Part shown: positions 62,954 through 64,000 of the stretch, in pieces
Numbering within the stretch: position 1 is the first letter of the stretch
Layout: every line of letters starts with the position of its first letter
NCBI RefSeq assembly: GCF_033963835.1
Contig: NZ_JAXBME010000021.1
Span: forward strand, 1-64,000
Source: Cytobacillus sp. IB215665
GTDB lineage: Bacteria; Bacillota; Bacilli; Bacillales; SM2101
Direction: 5' to 3'
DNA: 64,000 bases
Made by a program: the position numbers and the translations under genes
Notes under the pieces: model-generated
The model's input: the letters and a program-made list of their open reading frames with translations, nothing else
What the model was told of the DNA's origin: nothing
The model's database searches: none

Positions 62954-64000
62954 ATGCCTCGGTCATTGTATTTTGTTGTGGTTGGTATGGCAATTTTAGT
63001 TACAGGGTCATCGTTTCTGTGGCCTTTAAGTACAATTTATGTTCATGATTATTTAGGTAAAAGCTTAACAACAGCAGGTGTTGTTATTATGTTTAATTCA
63101 GCTGCTGGTGTAGTAGGAAATTTATTAGGTGGAGTCATTTATGATAAGTTTGGCAGCTTTAAAACAATCATTTTAGGTGTATCTGTTACTTTATGTGCCT
63201 CAATTATGTTGATATTCTTTCATGATTGGCCTCATTTTGTATTGTTATTAATAATTATAGGATTCGGCTCGGGGATCATTTTTCCAGCTATGTATGCTCT
63301 AGCTGGTGCGGTGTGGCCTGAGGGCGAAAGGAAAGCATTTAATGCAATTTATGTTGCTCAAAATATAGGTGTAGCACTTGGTACAGCACTTTGTGGATTT
63401 ATTGCGTCATATTCATTTACTTATACGTTTATGTCAAGTGGTCTATTGTACTTAATCTTCTCTGTAATTGGAGTAATATGGTATCGACGGTTAGATGTTA
63501 AAGGGAAAAGATCTGCTAACCATGACACAGAAACAATAGCAAGGAAAAGTAAGGTTAACTTTTATTCATTAATTATTCTTTGCGTCGGGTATTTATTATG
63601 CTGGGCTGGATATGTGCAGTGGTCCACAACGATATCAACATATACTCAGGAATTAAATATTAGCTTAAAGCAATACAGTGTGCTGTGGACAATCAATGGA
63701 ATATTAATCGTCTTGGGGCAACCATTAGTATCTGCTTTTGTAAAACGCTTTGCAAAAACATTGAAATCTCAGATAGTTGTCGGAAACATCATATTTATTT
63801 GTTCATTCATTGTCGTTGCGAATGCGTCGGAATATTCCTCTTTTATTACTGCGATGGTAATCTTAACAATTGGTGAAATGTTAGTATGGCCAGCTGTTCC
63901 AACTATTGCTCATCAACTTGCGCCTGAGGGACGAGAAGGATTTTATCAAGGTATTGTAAATAGCACAGCTACAGGGGGAAGAATGGTTGGACCACTCCTT
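62954..64000 (+). CDS. MFS transporter, C-terminus beyond window (YttB-like)
   Basis: The frame runs open from ATG 62954 (AGGAGG 8 nt upstream) to the last base, 349 codons, with no stop. It is a major facilitator with at least eleven TM helices. The loop 2-3 motif appears as GGVIYDKFGSFKT; WPEGERKAFNAIYVAQNIGVALG and PTIAHQLAPEGREGFYQG follow. B. subtilis yttB, a putative multidrug efflux MFS, lies nearby in that genome; substrate unknown. Confidence 0.9.
   Translation, partial: MPRSLYFVVVGMAILVTGSSFLWPLSTIYVHDYLGKSLTTAGVVIMFNSAAGVVGNLLGGVIYDKFGSFKTIILGVSVTLCASIMLIFFHDWPHFVLLLIIIGFGSGIIFPAMYALAGAVWPEGERKAFNAIYVAQNIGVALGTALCGFIASYSFTYTFMSSGLLYLIFSVIGVIWYRRLDVKGKRSANHDTETIARKSKVNFYSLIILCVGYLLCWAGYVQWSTTISTYTQELNISLKQYSVLWTINGILIVLGQPLVSAFVKRFAKTLKSQIVVGNIIFICSFIVVANASEYSSFITAMVILTIGEMLVWPAVPTIAHQLAPEGREGFYQGIVNSTATGGRMVGPLL

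Overview
The window is low-GC Firmicute DNA, most likely a chromosome segment of an endospore-forming Bacillaceae. The evidence is AT-rich composition, strong purine-rich ribosome binding sites, many TTG/GTG starts, menaquinone genes, Gram-positive lipoproteins and spore-former markers (yteA, ytpB, ytzC). Gene order follows, from memory, the Bacillus subtilis trnB-glg / men / luxS-ytjA-ytiB / ytkCD / ytlACD / ytmAB-pckA-metK-asnB / ytoA-ytpAB-ytqAB-ytzC neighbourhood, so most of the window is conserved backbone with one large accessory insertion. I do not name a species.

Layout. 1-1464: the 3' part of a tRNA cluster, 13 tRNA genes plus a stray 5' fragment of tRNA-Phe, ended by a terminator. 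2006-9981: glycogen operon glgBCDAP, closed by two terminators. 10268-15733: a chemoreceptor, an AIM24-family protein, a cold-shock protein, YteA and a DUF3885 protein. 15846-24876: menaquinone synthesis, menA divergent from menFDHBEC. 24907-34404: the accessory region (next paragraph). 34750-44950: a SulP transporter with a beta-carbonic anhydrase, a DUF202 protein, an isolated cobyric acid synthase, luxS, yidD, small proteins and ytkD. 45064-47633: a NitT/TauT-type ABC transporter. 48025-64000: ytmA, ytmB, pckA, SAM riboswitch-metK, asnB, a C39-like peptidase, ytoA, ytpA-ytpB, ytqB/ytqA, ytzC and a cut-off MFS transporter.

Most interesting region. Genes at 24970-34404 form a sulfur-trafficking island. 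It holds a CsoR-family repressor with the two cysteines of the persulfide sensor CstR (C31/C60) and without the copper-ligand histidine. Around it are three stand-alone or fused rhodanese-type proteins, two DsrE2 proteins, two TusA domains, a glutaredoxin and a rhodanese-persulfide dioxygenase fusion. Five 16-bp sites of the form ATACCCnnnnRGGTAW lie upstream of its transcription units. Embedded in the middle, with no nosZ in the window, is a nosD-nosL-nosY-nosF operon plus a second nosL. Because NosDFY-L build the copper-sulfide site of nitrous oxide reductase, I infer that the persulfide relay may feed the NosDFY transporter, or that NosDFY-L here serves another copper/sulfur protein.

Two families of non-coding repeats account for many gene-free stretches: a MITE-like element with AAGGCTnTTTTCG-type inverted ends (about ten copies), and a 124-bp element present as an alternating tandem array at 57431-58050, with a decayed copy at 14780-14940. 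Assignments rest on reading the sequence and remembered family features; no searches were run.
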